A stretch of 15,028 bases of DNA from Candidatus Stahliibacteriota bacterium (GCA_030613445.1 JAUWLY010000027.1:1-15028), one strand, 5' to 3'; positions 1-8,117 are shown, counted from the stretch's first letter. Program-made: numbers and translations. Notes: generated by a model not told the origin, from the sequence alone.

Positions 1-773
1 TGAAAACTATTATTAATGATTATACAAAAGAAGCCGGGGTTAGAAATCTTGAGCGCATGATCGGCTCGCTTTGTCGCAAGGTCGCGAAACGCTTTGCCAG
101 CGGAAAATGTACGACTGTCAAGATTACCCAAAACAACCTTGCCGAATTTCTGGGACCGCCTAAGACCTACTCTGAAGTAGCCGCACGCAGAGGAGAGATC
201 GGTGTGGCAACCGGACTCGCCTGGACACCTTTTGGGGGTGAGATCCTATTCGTCGAATCGATCAAGATGAAAGGTTCCAAAGGGTTGATCCTCACAGGTC
301 TCCTGGGTGACGTCATGAAGGAATCCTGTCAGGCAGCGCTCTCCTATTTGAAGACAAAATTGATTTCATGGAAAATTGATGAAGATATTTTCAAAGATAC
401 TGACGTACACATACACATACCATCAGGCGCCATTCCTAAGGACGGTCCTTCAGCCGGCTTAGCCTTGATCATGTCTTTGGCATCGTTAGTAAAAAATTCA
501 ACAATCGACCCCAAAATCGCTTTTTCAGGCGAAATTACGCTTACCGGCCGAATCCTTCCGGTAGGTGGTATGAAAGAAAAGGTGATTGCTGCAAAACGGG
601 CTGGCATCACTCGCATTTTCCTGCCTAAAAACAACGATAAAGATTTGGAAGAAATCCCCAAACATGTCAGAGCCGGACTATCATTTCAATTTGTCTCCAG
701 TATTGGACAGGCGCTACAGCTCGTCTTTTCAAAAAAGGCTAAGAAACTGAAGAAACGAAAAAAGAAAAAATGA
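1..773 (+). CDS. lon: Lon ATP-dependent protease, C-terminal part (5' end outside window)
   Basis: The reading frame is open from the left edge (first full codon at base 3) and ends at TGA 771-773. Its first residues, including the EAGVRNLER stretch, match the end of the Lon AAA+ module. The S16-type protease domain follows. The catalytic serine lies in PKDGPSAGLA (codon 450-452). The catalytic lysine is the second K of GGMKEK (codon 579-581). The Ser-Lys distance of 43 residues equals that in E. coli Lon (S679/K722). Lon degrades misfolded and regulatory proteins in the cytoplasm using ATP. The last 16 residues are unusually lysine-rich (KKAKKLKKRKKKK) and lie beyond the folded domain. The stop overlaps the next start by 4 bp (ATGA), suggesting coupled translation with the GWxTD genes. 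The ATPase and N-terminal substrate-binding domains lie outside the window. Confidence 0.97.
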   Translation, partial: KTIINDYTKEAGVRNLERMIGSLCRKVAKRFASGKCTTVKITQNNLAEFLGPPKTYSEVAARRGEIGVATGLAWTPFGGEILFVESIKMKGSKGLILTGLLGDVMKESCQAALSYLKTKLISWKIDEDIFKDTDVHIHIPSGAIPKDGPSAGLALIMSLASLVKNSTIDPKIAFSGEITLTGRILPVGGMKEKVIAAKRAGITRIFLPKNNDKDLEEIPKHVRAGLSFQFVSSIGQALQLVFSKKAKKLKKRKKKK

Positions 774-1846
774 TACTATTTCTTTTCATGATGGTCGAAT
801 GGCAGACCGTCAATAGATCATATAATGACTTCGAACAAGAACTTATAGTCTACTTCAGCATCTCGAATGATAATCTGAAATACGTAACTGACGATTCGAC
901 GTTTTATGCAGAATATGAGGTTCAAATCAAAATCTTTGATAAACAAGGGGCTCAGCTGACCGGTGACTACTGGGAAGGGATTAAACTGGAGAACGATGAA
1001 GAAGTGAATGATTCAGTAAGAATAATCATCCCAAAAGCGAGCCTCTATTATGATCTGAAAATAATAGACCTAAATGCCGGACCAATCCTCAATGTGAGCC
1101 AAAAGATCGTCCAGGTAAATCACATCGGGGGTATTAAATGGGATTTTTCCGCTGACACGCTATCCGTGACATTCTCGATAATCAACCCTGAGGGCGAAGC
1201 AATCAGCATGATCTTCGCTTTCGACGAGTTTGAGCAAAGTATTAAATTAGAGGAGGGTATTTATGATGATACCGTAATTTTCTACATTGCGAGCCTGCCG
1301 AATGGCGACTTTACACTGAATATAAAGACCTTCTCACCGCTCAGAAGAATCGATGAAACAGAGGTACCGATCAAAATTGCCAGACCGTTTTATCTGGATG
1401 AAACAACGTGGTATCTCAAAATCAATCAGCTCGAATACATTGCAGCAACCTCGGAAATTAGAAAGCTAAGGGATGCGAAAAAAGAAGAAAGAGACTCACT
1501 GTGGCGCGATATTTGGAAAAGACATGACCCAACGCCGAATACTGCATATAACGAAAAAGAGGTCGAGTACTTTGAGCGTATCGAGTACTGCGAGGAACGC
1601 TTCTCCCATGGTGACAAAGGATGGCGTAGCGACCGCGCTCGTATCTACGTTAAACTGGGGAAGCCAGATGATATCATCCATCACCCCTATTACACTGCCC
1701 CGATGGATCCATACAGTCCAGCAGAAATTTTGTATGACTCATATGAGGTCTGGTATTATTACAAACGTAATCGACAGTATGTCTTTGGCGATCGGTACGG
1801 TTTTGGTGAGTTTATTCTTCTTAACCCGGGTGGATCAGGTTTATGA
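770..1846 (+). CDS. GWxTD domain-containing protein (first of two)
   Basis: This 358-residue protein carries a C-terminal GWxTD-type domain. The signature appears as GWRSD (residues 284-288), followed by RARIYVKLGKPDDI and an aromatic-rich segment ending in YGFGEFILLNP, the usual course of this family. The threonine of the signature is replaced by serine. The region before it (about 20-205) is rich in alternating hydrophobic/polar strands and looks like beta-sandwich material. Residues 225-280 are charged and helical. The start at 770 overlaps the lon stop by 4 bp. It gives only a very short hydrophobic N-terminus (MILFLFMMV), so export is uncertain; an in-frame ATG pair at 788/791 is the alternative start. 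GWxTD proteins have no settled biochemical function. The coupling to lon and to a second family member suggests a shared job, perhaps in envelope or protein quality control, but this is inference. Confidence 0.85.
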   Translation: MILFLFMMVEWQTVNRSYNDFEQELIVYFSISNDNLKYVTDDSTFYAEYEVQIKIFDKQGAQLTGDYWEGIKLENDEEVNDSVRIIIPKASLYYDLKIIDLNAGPILNVSQKIVQVNHIGGIKWDFSADTLSVTFSIINPEGEAISMIFAFDEFEQSIKLEEGIYDDTVIFYIASLPNGDFTLNIKTFSPLRRIDETEVPIKIARPFYLDETTWYLKINQLEYIAATSEIRKLRDAKKEERDSLWRDIWKRHDPTPNTAYNEKEVEYFERIEYCEERFSHGDKGWRSDRARIYVKLGKPDDIIHHPYYTAPMDPYSPAEILYDSYEVWYYYKRNRQYVFGDRYGFGEFILLNPGGSGL

Positions 1847-3138
1847 TTTTGCTATTGACCAGTCTGTTCTTAACTCAAACCATCGATTTTTATATCGACC
1901 CTGTAGTCTACCGTTCAACTGTGACAATCGAAGATACGATCACAAAAACCGTCAAACAAGAAGATATCTTCTACATTGAGTTCAATTGTGAAATCCCTTA
2001 TCATGAACTTTATTACGAGGAAAGCGATAGTGGAATCATCACCCGGGCAATCATCCCATTTGAGATTGTAAATCTTGATCGAGCCGACACCCTGGCCGAT
2101 ACCCTATATCGCCTGTTTACGCTTCCTTCGTTTTCCGAAGCAGCACGACAACAGATGTCTTTTCTCATCCAATTCGGCCTGCACGTACCCGAGGGTAATT
2201 ACAAATACAGAATAAGTATCCTGTCAAAAGACAAGAAGGGAACGATCGAGAGATCGCTAACGATCAACCGAACAGATTACCCGATAAGCGATATCTTACT
2301 CGCTAAGGAAATTCTGACTGACACAGTTGGCGACCACCTAAGAAAGGGTAACCTTAAGATCGTCCCTCTTCCTTCACATAATTTCAGCGAGCGCTACATC
2401 ACGCTCTATCTTTATTTTGAAATCTACGACATTGCCCCTGACGCGAATGAGCTGGAAGTTACCTACGAAATCGTGAATCTCCAAGGCGAAAAGCTCCGTC
2501 AGATATCACGACAAATCACCAAAAGGCACACCTCCCAGGCGGTAAATGTCGGTTTAAACATTGCGCAACTTGAACGTGGTGAGTATCAGCTGAATATCAA
2601 GATCTACGACCCGAGTACAGAAAGCACCATAGGCAAAGATGTAGCATTTGAGATTACAAAACAAGTCTCTGAAGATATAAGTTATGAAGGCTTACCGTAC
2701 TATGATAAGATCGATTATTTTCTCCGTGCTGGTGATTATAAGAAATTTCTGGAGCTACCTAAAAAAGGGAAGGAGATCTTCCTCCAGAAATTCTGGAGCC
2801 AACACAATTACCATGAAACTGCGGAAAGATTCACTTATGCTGACGAGCATTTTAAAGAAGGTTATAAGCCAGGCCATAAGACAGACCGCGGCAGAATATA
2901 TATCAAGTTTGGTCCTTGTGATGAAATCACAACTAGTGTTATTGAGGTTTGGGAGAGCAAGCCTTACGAGACTTGGCAATATATCAATGGCGTACGCTTT
3001 GTCTTCGTTGACATCCGGAGTACTGCTGAATTCACTTTGGTCTGGACGAACTCAAGCGAAGAACAGTCTCAGCCAACACTCTTTGAGTATCTTCCAGAAT
3101 CCGTCAAAAGAGACCTGCCGGCAGGAACTTTCAACTAA
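1843..3138 (+). CDS. GWxTD domain-containing protein (second of two)
   Basis: This 431-residue protein starts inside the stop of the preceding gene (ATGA overlap at 1843-1846), with a weak AGG-containing ribosome site upstream. The N-terminus MILLLTSLFLTQT is short and hydrophobic and could be a minimal signal peptide. Two beta-rich segments (about 25-145 and 170-272) precede a helical stretch and the C-terminal GWxTD-like domain. The signature is GHKTD (344-348), with histidine in place of the normally conserved tryptophan. It is followed by RGRIYIKFGPCDEI and a strand-rich end, as in the upstream protein. Both proteins share a strand of the type GxxxLNIKxxxP (about 180-190 in the first, 246-256 here), so they are likely old paralogues of different length. 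Function is unknown; co-translation with the first copy suggests the two proteins act together. Confidence 0.85.
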   Translation: MILLLTSLFLTQTIDFYIDPVVYRSTVTIEDTITKTVKQEDIFYIEFNCEIPYHELYYEESDSGIITRAIIPFEIVNLDRADTLADTLYRLFTLPSFSEAARQQMSFLIQFGLHVPEGNYKYRISILSKDKKGTIERSLTINRTDYPISDILLAKEILTDTVGDHLRKGNLKIVPLPSHNFSERYITLYLYFEIYDIAPDANELEVTYEIVNLQGEKLRQISRQITKRHTSQAVNVGLNIAQLERGEYQLNIKIYDPSTESTIGKDVAFEITKQVSEDISYEGLPYYDKIDYFLRAGDYKKFLELPKKGKEIFLQKFWSQHNYHETAERFTYADEHFKEGYKPGHKTDRGRIYIKFGPCDEITTSVIEVWESKPYETWQYINGVRFVFVDIRSTAEFTLVWTNSSEEQSQPTLFEYLPESVKRDLPAGTFN

Positions 3139-3169
3139 TAGACAAACACAAGAATCTCTATGAAAAACC

Positions 3170-3175
3170 AGGAGG
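3170..3175 (+). promoter_or_regulatory. Strong Shine-Dalgarno site fixing the NYN gene start
   Basis: AGGAGG lies 5 nt before the ATG at 3181. An in-frame ATG at 3160 sits upstream of this site and has no ribosome site of its own, so 3181 is the better start. This is one of the few perfect Shine-Dalgarno sites in the window. Confidence 0.85.
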
Positions 3176-3180
3176 TAATC

Positions 3181-3822
3181 ATGGAAGACAATGAAACTTT
3201 AAAAAAAGACATTAAAGATATTATTAAGCAAAGTATTAAACAAGAAATGCAACTGTATCTTCAGAATGCAGCAAATAGTGACAACGAAAAAATATTGGAC
3301 AATATCCAATCTTTAAGAGTACTTATTGAATCATCAAAACTTTTTGAAAAAGAAAAAATAGCGTTATTTGTTGATGCACAAAATCTCTATTACTCAGCCC
3401 GCATGGGTTATGCGGCAAAAGTCAATTATGAGAAGCTCATGAACCTCATCACTGCAAATCGGAAATTAGCTAAGGCATATGCATACATTGTGCAAGCGCC
3501 CGAGGGTGATGTTAAACCTTTTGCAAGCAGTCTCGAACGTTTCGGCTACATTGTTAAAATCAAAGATGTAAGAACACGTTCAGATGGTTCATCAAAGGCA
3601 AATTGGGACATGGGCATGGCTTTAGATATCCTCAGTATCCTGGATAGTGTTGACACAATAGTCTTAGCTTCAGGCGACGGTGATTTCGTACCCCTTGTGG
3701 AATTCATTAAGTCAAAAAATAAACGAGTAGAAATATTTGCATTTTCTGACAATACAGCTTACGATTTAAAAGAAAAAGCGGATAAATTTGAACCTCTTGG
3801 CGAAAATGTCATCCTCACATAG
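3181..3822 (+). CDS. NYN domain protein (LabA/DUF88-like, PIN-fold)
   Basis: This 213-residue protein begins with a charged helical segment (1-58), then an NYN domain from about 59 to 205. Visible acidic motifs are FVDAQN (D65), NWDMGMALDI (D143, D149) and SGDGDF (D166, D168). They sit where the PIN-like fold places its metal-binding acidic residues, and the SGDGDFxPLVEFIKSK stretch is typical of LabA/DUF88 proteins. The family is predicted to be metal-dependent ribonucleases, though activity is shown for only a few members. The start is set by AGGAGG at 3170-3175. It follows the GWxTD operon by 42 bp and may be read from the same transcript, but its own ribosome site allows independent translation. 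No antitoxin-like partner is adjacent, so a toxin role is not supported. Confidence 0.88.
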   Translation: MEDNETLKKDIKDIIKQSIKQEMQLYLQNAANSDNEKILDNIQSLRVLIESSKLFEKEKIALFVDAQNLYYSARMGYAAKVNYEKLMNLITANRKLAKAYAYIVQAPEGDVKPFASSLERFGYIVKIKDVRTRSDGSSKANWDMGMALDILSILDSVDTIVLASGDGDFVPLVEFIKSKNKRVEIFAFSDNTAYDLKEKADKFEPLGENVILT

Positions 3823-3829
3823 AAAGGAC

Positions 3830-3879
3830 GATTCAAACGGATTGTCATAGATGCACACGGATTCGTATCTGTTTGAATC
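3830..3879 (+). terminator. Possible hairpin after NYN gene
   Basis: A 9-bp perfect inverted repeat, GATTCAAAC (3830-3838) and GTTTGAATC (3871-3879), encloses a 32-nt loop just after the NYN stop codon. The following bases are only mildly T-rich (GCTTTAATTAG), so intrinsic termination is uncertain. It could also be a regulatory structure ahead of the PHP gene. Confidence 0.35.
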
Positions 3880-3914
3880 CGCTTTAATTAGTCTGCATCA
3901 ATTGCGAAGCAACA

Positions 3915-4751
3915 ATGATTGATTATCATATTCACACGAACCACTCGATCGACGCTGAAGGTGAGCTAGAAGAATACTGCCAAAGAGCACTGTCTCTTGG
4001 ACTTGAGGAAATCTGCTTCACCAATCACTGTGAGTTAGACCCAGCAAGAAATGATTCCTTCATATGTTTTAATGGCCAGCGAGAGAAATTCACGCACAAT
4101 GGTTTACTGCGACTCCAGAACGAAATTCTAAAGCAAAAAGAAAAAAACAAAAACTCCGGCTTAAGCATAAAATTCGGAATCGAAGTCGGCTATTACAAGG
4201 GTATTGAACCACGCCTCCACGAGATCATCGACGGTATAGAGCTCGATTTCCTTCTTGGCAGCATACATTGTCTTAACCACATATGCATTGACAGTTCCCG
4301 AGAATACATGACTTATTTTGCCAAACATTCAGCGCACACGATGCTGGTGAATTACTTCCAGGCAGTGGAGGACTTGGTTGAAAGCGATCTCTTCAATTCG
4401 GTTGGTCACCTCGATGTCTACAAGAAATATGGCATAGCTTATTACAAAGATGAAATAGATGAAATTATTGTCGAGTCGCTAGGCAGGATTTACAGAATGA
4501 TGGCTGAACGAAACATCGCCCTTGAGATAAACACCGCTGGTCTACGCCGCATTGATCAATTCTATCCCAGTCCATTGATCGTCAAATACGCACGCGAACA
4601 GGGTCTCAACGTAATAACGATCGGCTCTGATGCACATCGCGTAGAAGATCTTGGTAAAGGTATCGCAGAAGGACTGAAGTACGCAAAATCTCTTGGCTTT
4701 GATGCGGTTTACAGGTTCAACAAGAAACAACCAATAGGCGTAAAAATTTAG
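3915..4751 (+). CDS. PHP-family phosphatase, HisJ-type histidinol-phosphatase
   Basis: This 278-residue protein belongs to the PHP metal-dependent phosphoesterase superfamily and resembles HisJ histidinol-phosphatase. All metal-ligand motifs are visible in order: DYHIHT (D3, H5, H7), FTNHCE (H38), GIEVGY (E90), GSIHC (H118), GHLD (H165, D167) and GSDAH (D239, H241). Length is normal for HisJ (about 260-280). If the assignment holds, it removes phosphate from L-histidinol phosphate in the penultimate stage of histidine synthesis, in the cytoplasm. No other his gene is in view, and PHP proteins with this layout can act on other phosphoesters, so the substrate is inferred. The ATG at 3915 puts the first metal motif at residue 3, as is usual for the family, although no clear Shine-Dalgarno site precedes it. 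Confidence 0.87.
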   Translation: MIDYHIHTNHSIDAEGELEEYCQRALSLGLEEICFTNHCELDPARNDSFICFNGQREKFTHNGLLRLQNEILKQKEKNKNSGLSIKFGIEVGYYKGIEPRLHEIIDGIELDFLLGSIHCLNHICIDSSREYMTYFAKHSAHTMLVNYFQAVEDLVESDLFNSVGHLDVYKKYGIAYYKDEIDEIIVESLGRIYRMMAERNIALEINTAGLRRIDQFYPSPLIVKYAREQGLNVITIGSDAHRVEDLGKGIAEGLKYAKSLGFDAVYRFNKKQPIGVKI

Positions 4752-4817
4752 ATTTTCTCACCGTTTAAATCCCCGCAAAGCCTTTAATTACAAGGGGTTC
4801 CTGCAATCATATGCTTG

Positions 4818-4845
4818 TTGACTTCAGCTGAATTCTGGCTATAAT
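4818..4845 (+). promoter_or_regulatory. Sigma-70 promoter of gyrA, apparently leaderless
   Basis: TTGACT (4818-4823) and a perfect TATAAT (4840-4845) are separated by 16 bp. Only 6 nt lie between the -10 box and the gyrA ATG at 4852, so the expected transcription start falls on or next to the A of the ATG. No Shine-Dalgarno sequence is present, consistent with a leaderless mRNA. Confidence 0.75.
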
Positions 4846-4851
4846 ATTATT

Positions 4852-7272
4852 ATGGAAGAACGTATAACTAATGTTTATATTGAAGACGAAATAAAAGCAT
4901 CTTATTTAGATTATGCAATGAGCGTCATTGTGGGACGCGCTTTACCTGATGCCCGCGATGGCTTGAAGCCGGTACAGCGCCGTATCCTCTACGCCATGGA
5001 AGAAGCAGGATTACTATCGAATCGAGCCTACAAGAAAGCAGCAACAGTGGTTGGTAACGTCCTTGGAAAATACCATCCTCACGGTGACATGGCGATATAC
5101 GATGCTTTGGTTCGTATGGCGCAGGATTTCTCCATGCGCTATGTTCTTATCGACGGCCAGGGTAATTTTGGATCAGTCGATGGTGATGCCGCAGCTGCCT
5201 ACCGTTATACTGAGGCACGACTTACATCTTTAGCTGAAGAACTACTGGGGGATTTTAAAAAAAATACTGTTGATTTCATCCCCAATTTTGACGGAACCCT
5301 AAAAGAACCCACAGTCTTACCAGCCGCTTATCCCAACCTTCTGTGCAACGGTTCGTCTGGCATAGCAGTAGGTATGGCAACTAATATCCCACCCCATAAC
5401 CTCAGTGAATTGGTTAGCGCACTCAACGCAATGATCGACAAACCCGATATCATAGACGAAAAATTGATCGAAATGGTACCTGGACCAGATTTTCCGACCG
5501 GTGGCATTATTGTCGGAACAACCGGTATAAAACAAGCATATAAGACTGGTAAAGGTCGGGTTATCATGAGGGGAAAAGTCAGAATTGAGGATATAAAGGG
5601 CGCCAAGCAGGCAATCGTCATAACTGAAATCCCCTACCAAGTGAACAAGAGCTCGCTTATAGAAAAAATAGCCGTACTGGTACGTGGCAAAAAACTTGAG
5701 GGAATTTCTGATCTGAGGGATGAATCAGATAAAGACGGCATTAGAATTGTGATCGAGCTCAAGAGAGATGCCAATTCTCAGGTAGTTCTCAATAATCTAT
5801 ATAAACATACTACTTTACAATCGACATTCAGTATCCAACTGCTTGCACTAGTTTCAGAGGCTCCAAGACTTCTCACTTTGAAACAAGCATTGAAGACTTT
5901 CCTGGATTTCCGCTTTGAAGTAATCACGCGACGAACGAAATTTGAGCTGGCTGAAGCAGAAAGGCGTGCCCATATCCTTGAAGGTCTTAGAATCGCTATT
6001 GAAAATATCGATGAAGTCGTGCAGATCATTAAAAAGTCAAGGGATGTTAAGGTCGCTAAGAAAAACCTGATAGAAAGGTTTTCTTTCAGTGAAATACAGG
6101 CTCAAGCTATTCTGGACATGAGACTGGCAAGACTAACAAACCTTGAAAAAGAGACGTTGGAAAAAGAATATTTGGGATTGATAAAAGAGATCTCTAGATT
6201 GAAATCAATCCTTGTATCCTCCAAAGGTGTTTACCTGCTTATAAAAAAAGAACTTAACGAACTAAACGTAAAGTATCAAGAACCGAGACGCACGCAGATA
6301 ATTGATGCAGAACCCGAAGAACTGAGCATGGAGGACCTTATCGGCGAAGAAGATATGGTTATCACTGTAACCCATCGAGGCTACATCAAACGCCAGCCCA
6401 TAACCACGTACAGAAATCAATCGCGCGGCGGTCAGGGAAGAAAGATCGTTGAAATCGGTGAACAGGATTTTGCCAACCAGCTGCTTATCTGTCTGACTAC
6501 TGATACATTACTGTTTTTTTCAGATAAAGGCAAGGTCTATGCGCGTAAGGTCTATGAAATACCTGAAGCAGGACCCTTCTCCAAGGGACGTTCGATCGCC
6601 AATTTTATTGAAATGAGCGATGGTGAAAAAGTAACCGCATGTTTATCCATAAAGGATTTCTCACCCGATCATTACATCTTCATGGCTACGAAAATGGGTA
6701 AAGTGAAGAAAACTTCTCTTGTAGATTTTTCACACATAAGAAGAATGGGGATAATCGCCATTAAATTACTTGCTCGCGACCGACTCATTGCGGTTGGCTT
6801 AACTGATGGAGCAAATTCAATATTCCTTACAACCCACGATGGCTTGACCATTCGATTTTCTGAAAAACTCGTTCGTTGCATGGGCAGAAATGCCTCAGGC
6901 GTAAGAGGTGTAAGATTAGCTAAGACAAATGAAGTCGTCGGCTTCAATATCGCCAAAGAGAACGAAGATATGCTCATCGTTGCTGAAAAAGGTATTGGGA
7001 AACGGGTTAAATTCAGCGCGATCAATGAAAAAGGCAGAGCGGGCAAAGGAATGAAGGGTATGAAGATCGATGCGAAAACCGGGAAAGTCGCCGGCGTTAC
7101 CAATGTCAGTGATGATGATGATTTGATTGTTATGACCAAAGCCGGCAAAGTCATCCGAACGCCGGTTAATAAAATTCGCGTGCTGAGTCGTCAAGCTAAG
7201 GGCGTGAAGATCATTACCCTGGCAAAAAATGATAGAGTCTGCTCAATCGCCTGCATTAAAGCACAAGTGTAA
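4852..7272 (+). CDS. gyrA: DNA gyrase subunit A
   Basis: This 806-residue subunit does the DNA breakage and rejoining of gyrase, the enzyme that introduces negative supercoils. The N-terminal breakage-reunion domain shows ALPDARDGLKPVQRRILYAM (30-49) and the quinolone-region motif YHPHGDMAIYD (74-84). Its catalytic pair is R118-Y119 in YRYTEARL. The C-terminal beta-pinwheel carries a GyrA box, QSRGGQG (523-529), which separates gyrase A from topoisomerase IV ParC. Length fits the family (about 800-875). Residue 80, equivalent to E. coli S83, is methionine rather than the usual Ser/Thr/Ala; the acidic D84 (E. coli D87) is kept. No gyrB is nearby. The start at 4852 is chosen because the conserved N-terminus follows at once and a near-consensus promoter ends 6 nt upstream. 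Confidence 0.97.
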   Translation: MEERITNVYIEDEIKASYLDYAMSVIVGRALPDARDGLKPVQRRILYAMEEAGLLSNRAYKKAATVVGNVLGKYHPHGDMAIYDALVRMAQDFSMRYVLIDGQGNFGSVDGDAAAAYRYTEARLTSLAEELLGDFKKNTVDFIPNFDGTLKEPTVLPAAYPNLLCNGSSGIAVGMATNIPPHNLSELVSALNAMIDKPDIIDEKLIEMVPGPDFPTGGIIVGTTGIKQAYKTGKGRVIMRGKVRIEDIKGAKQAIVITEIPYQVNKSSLIEKIAVLVRGKKLEGISDLRDESDKDGIRIVIELKRDANSQVVLNNLYKHTTLQSTFSIQLLALVSEAPRLLTLKQALKTFLDFRFEVITRRTKFELAEAERRAHILEGLRIAIENIDEVVQIIKKSRDVKVAKKNLIERFSFSEIQAQAILDMRLARLTNLEKETLEKEYLGLIKEISRLKSILVSSKGVYLLIKKELNELNVKYQEPRRTQIIDAEPEELSMEDLIGEEDMVITVTHRGYIKRQPITTYRNQSRGGQGRKIVEIGEQDFANQLLICLTTDTLLFFSDKGKVYARKVYEIPEAGPFSKGRSIANFIEMSDGEKVTACLSIKDFSPDHYIFMATKMGKVKKTSLVDFSHIRRMGIIAIKLLARDRLIAVGLTDGANSIFLTTHDGLTIRFSEKLVRCMGRNASGVRGVRLAKTNEVVGFNIAKENEDMLIVAEKGIGKRVKFSAINEKGRAGKGMKGMKIDAKTGKVAGVTNVSDDDDLIVMTKAGKVIRTPVNKIRVLSRQAKGVKIITLAKNDRVCSIACIKAQV

Positions 7273-7278
7273 AGTGAC

Positions 7279-7360
7279 TCGTTATTCGTCAAACGGCATG
7301 GCAGCCCGTATGGTTATACGGCATCGTTATTTGGAAAAGAATCCTTTTGACGTTCAACGA
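7279..7360. other. Imperfect inverted repeats between gyrA and dCMP deaminase
   Basis: The 140-bp gap after gyrA contains a 6-bp hairpin, CCGTAT-GGTT-ATACGG (7306-7321). It is nested in a longer imperfect inverted repeat, TCGTT-N3-CGTCAA (7279-7292) with TTGACG-N3-AACGA (7347-7360). A T-rich but interrupted stretch follows the inner hairpin. It may end gyrA transcription, but no clean U-tract is seen. No convincing promoter or ribosome site for the next gene was found here. Confidence 0.3.
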
Positions 7361-7412
7361 TTACCAATAAACGAAACGGGCAGTGATACCCAACAATCAT
7401 TGACGATTCATT

Positions 7413-7850
7413 ATGCGTAAATCCTGGGACGAATATTTCATGGCTATCGCCGAACTCGTCGCCGAGCGTTCAACGTGCTTACGGCGTCAAGTCGGCGCCG
7501 TGATTGTTAAGGATAGAAAGATCTTGTCCACTGGTTACAATGGCGCGCCTAGAGGTATCAAACACTGTTCCGAAGTCGGGTGCTTGAGAGAACAGTTAAA
7601 TATTCCAGCTGGTGAAAGACATGAAATATGTAGGGGCACGCATGCTGAACAAAACGCCATAATTCAAGCGGCGACCTTTGGTGTAGATATCAGCGAAGGG
7701 ATAGTATATTCTACTCATCAACCCTGTTTTATCTGCACGAAAATGCTTATCAACGCCAAGATAACAGAAATAATCTACAAAAAAGAATATCCGGATAAAT
7801 TGGCGATCAATATGCTTAAAGAGGCACACATACCTTTTACAAAGATATAA
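7413..7850 (+). CDS. dCMP deaminase (ComEB-type cytidine/deoxycytidylate deaminase)
   Basis: This 145-residue zinc deaminase matches the ComEB/dCMP deaminase family over its whole length. It starts with SWDEYFMAIA, then STCLRRQVGAVIVKD and STGYNGAPRG. The active site is HAEQNAI, giving zinc ligand H77 and proton shuttle E79. The second zinc motif is PCFIC, giving C105 and C108. Additional cysteines and a histidine (C22, H51-C52, C57, C73) are typical of this subfamily, which often binds a second zinc. The enzyme converts dCMP to dUMP, feeding thymidylate synthesis in the cytoplasm. It sits 140 bp after gyrA on the same strand. No Shine-Dalgarno site is visible before the ATG, so translation may be weak or leaderless. 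It ends just before a G/C-tract palindrome that may stop its transcript. Confidence 0.93.
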   Translation: MRKSWDEYFMAIAELVAERSTCLRRQVGAVIVKDRKILSTGYNGAPRGIKHCSEVGCLREQLNIPAGERHEICRGTHAEQNAIIQAATFGVDISEGIVYSTHQPCFICTKMLINAKITEIIYKKEYPDKLAINMLKEAHIPFTKI

Positions 7851-7854
7851 CAGC

Positions 7855-7903
7855 CCCCACCCCTCCCTCCCCCTCAAAGAGGGGGAGGAATAAGGAGCGG
7901 GTG
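7855..7903. repeat. G/C-tract palindromic repeat, copy R1
   Basis: The core is a perfect 9-bp hairpin, CTCCCCCTC (7867-7875), AAA loop, GAGGGGGAG (7879-7887). It is flanked by CCCCCACCC on the left and GGAATAAGGAGCGGGTG on the right. It begins only a few bases after the dCMP deaminase stop and faces a convergent gene. It may therefore act as a bidirectional terminator, although there is no T-tract. Related copies lie at 9813, 11567 and 14921. Confidence 0.75.
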
Positions 7904-7987
7904 TCGAAAGTTCAGATTTATGTAGTGGCAGAGAAATATTTGTCGAGCAAGCCTCTCGATATAACTCGAGACAGGCTCGACCACTAC
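7879..7987. repeat. 109-bp dispersed repeat, copy 1
   Basis: This stretch matches 9813-9922 almost base for base; the visible differences are one indel and a few substitutions, mostly around 7935-7941. It starts with the G-rich half of the palindrome. Its second half can fold: outer arms GTAGTGG (7922-7928) and CCACTAC (7981-7987), then GTCGAGC (7942-7948) with GCTCGAC (7975-7981), then CTCGA (7955-7959) with TCGAG (7966-7970). It lies downstream of secreted protein A on the opposite side from its promoter. Confidence 0.85.
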
Positions 7988-7991
7988 GATC

Positions 7992-8117
7992 CTGTCATTA
8001 TCCGGCCATCCTCTGACTTGATCAGGGGACCGGATAATCCAGGGGTATTCGGTGTTACTAGATTCCCCGATCCCTTCGACATACAACTCAGGACTACAGC
8101 AAATCGGGGAATGACAG
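7992..8117. repeat. REP/BIME-like composite of nested inverted repeats
   Basis: Outer arms CTGTCATT (7992-7999) and AATGACAG (8110-8117) enclose two hairpins. The first is ATTATCCGG (7997-8005) with CCGGATAAT (8030-8038); its loop can itself pair (CCTCTGA with TCAGGGG, one G-T pair). The second is ATTCCCCGAT (8062-8071) with ATCGGGGAAT (8103-8112). Two inverted units, each bounded by a CTGTCATT-type end, resemble paired REP elements. No coding sequence is seen here; the short open frames crossing it are artefacts of the repeats. The remaining bases up to 8177 hold only a small GAAGTT/AACTTC hairpin (8153-8167). Confidence 0.75.

Noticed and set aside
1473..1979. Open frame of 168 codons on + strand across the two GWxTD genes
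   Set aside because: It lies in another frame of two well-supported genes, shows no family motif and would straddle their junction.
3181..3822. NYN protein as the toxin of a toxin-antitoxin pair
   Set aside because: No small partner gene is adjacent, and the length and motifs fit LabA/DUF88 proteins.
4763..4800. Terminator after the PHP gene (CCCC/GGGG pairing)
   Set aside because: Only four contiguous base pairs and no T-tract.
6672..7154. Open frame of 160 codons on - strand inside gyrA
   Set aside because: It is antisense to the conserved gyrase C-terminal domain, with a low-complexity hydrophobic composition and no ribosome site.
4852..7272. ParC instead of GyrA
   Set aside because: A GyrA box (QSRGGQG) is present in the C-terminal pinwheel.
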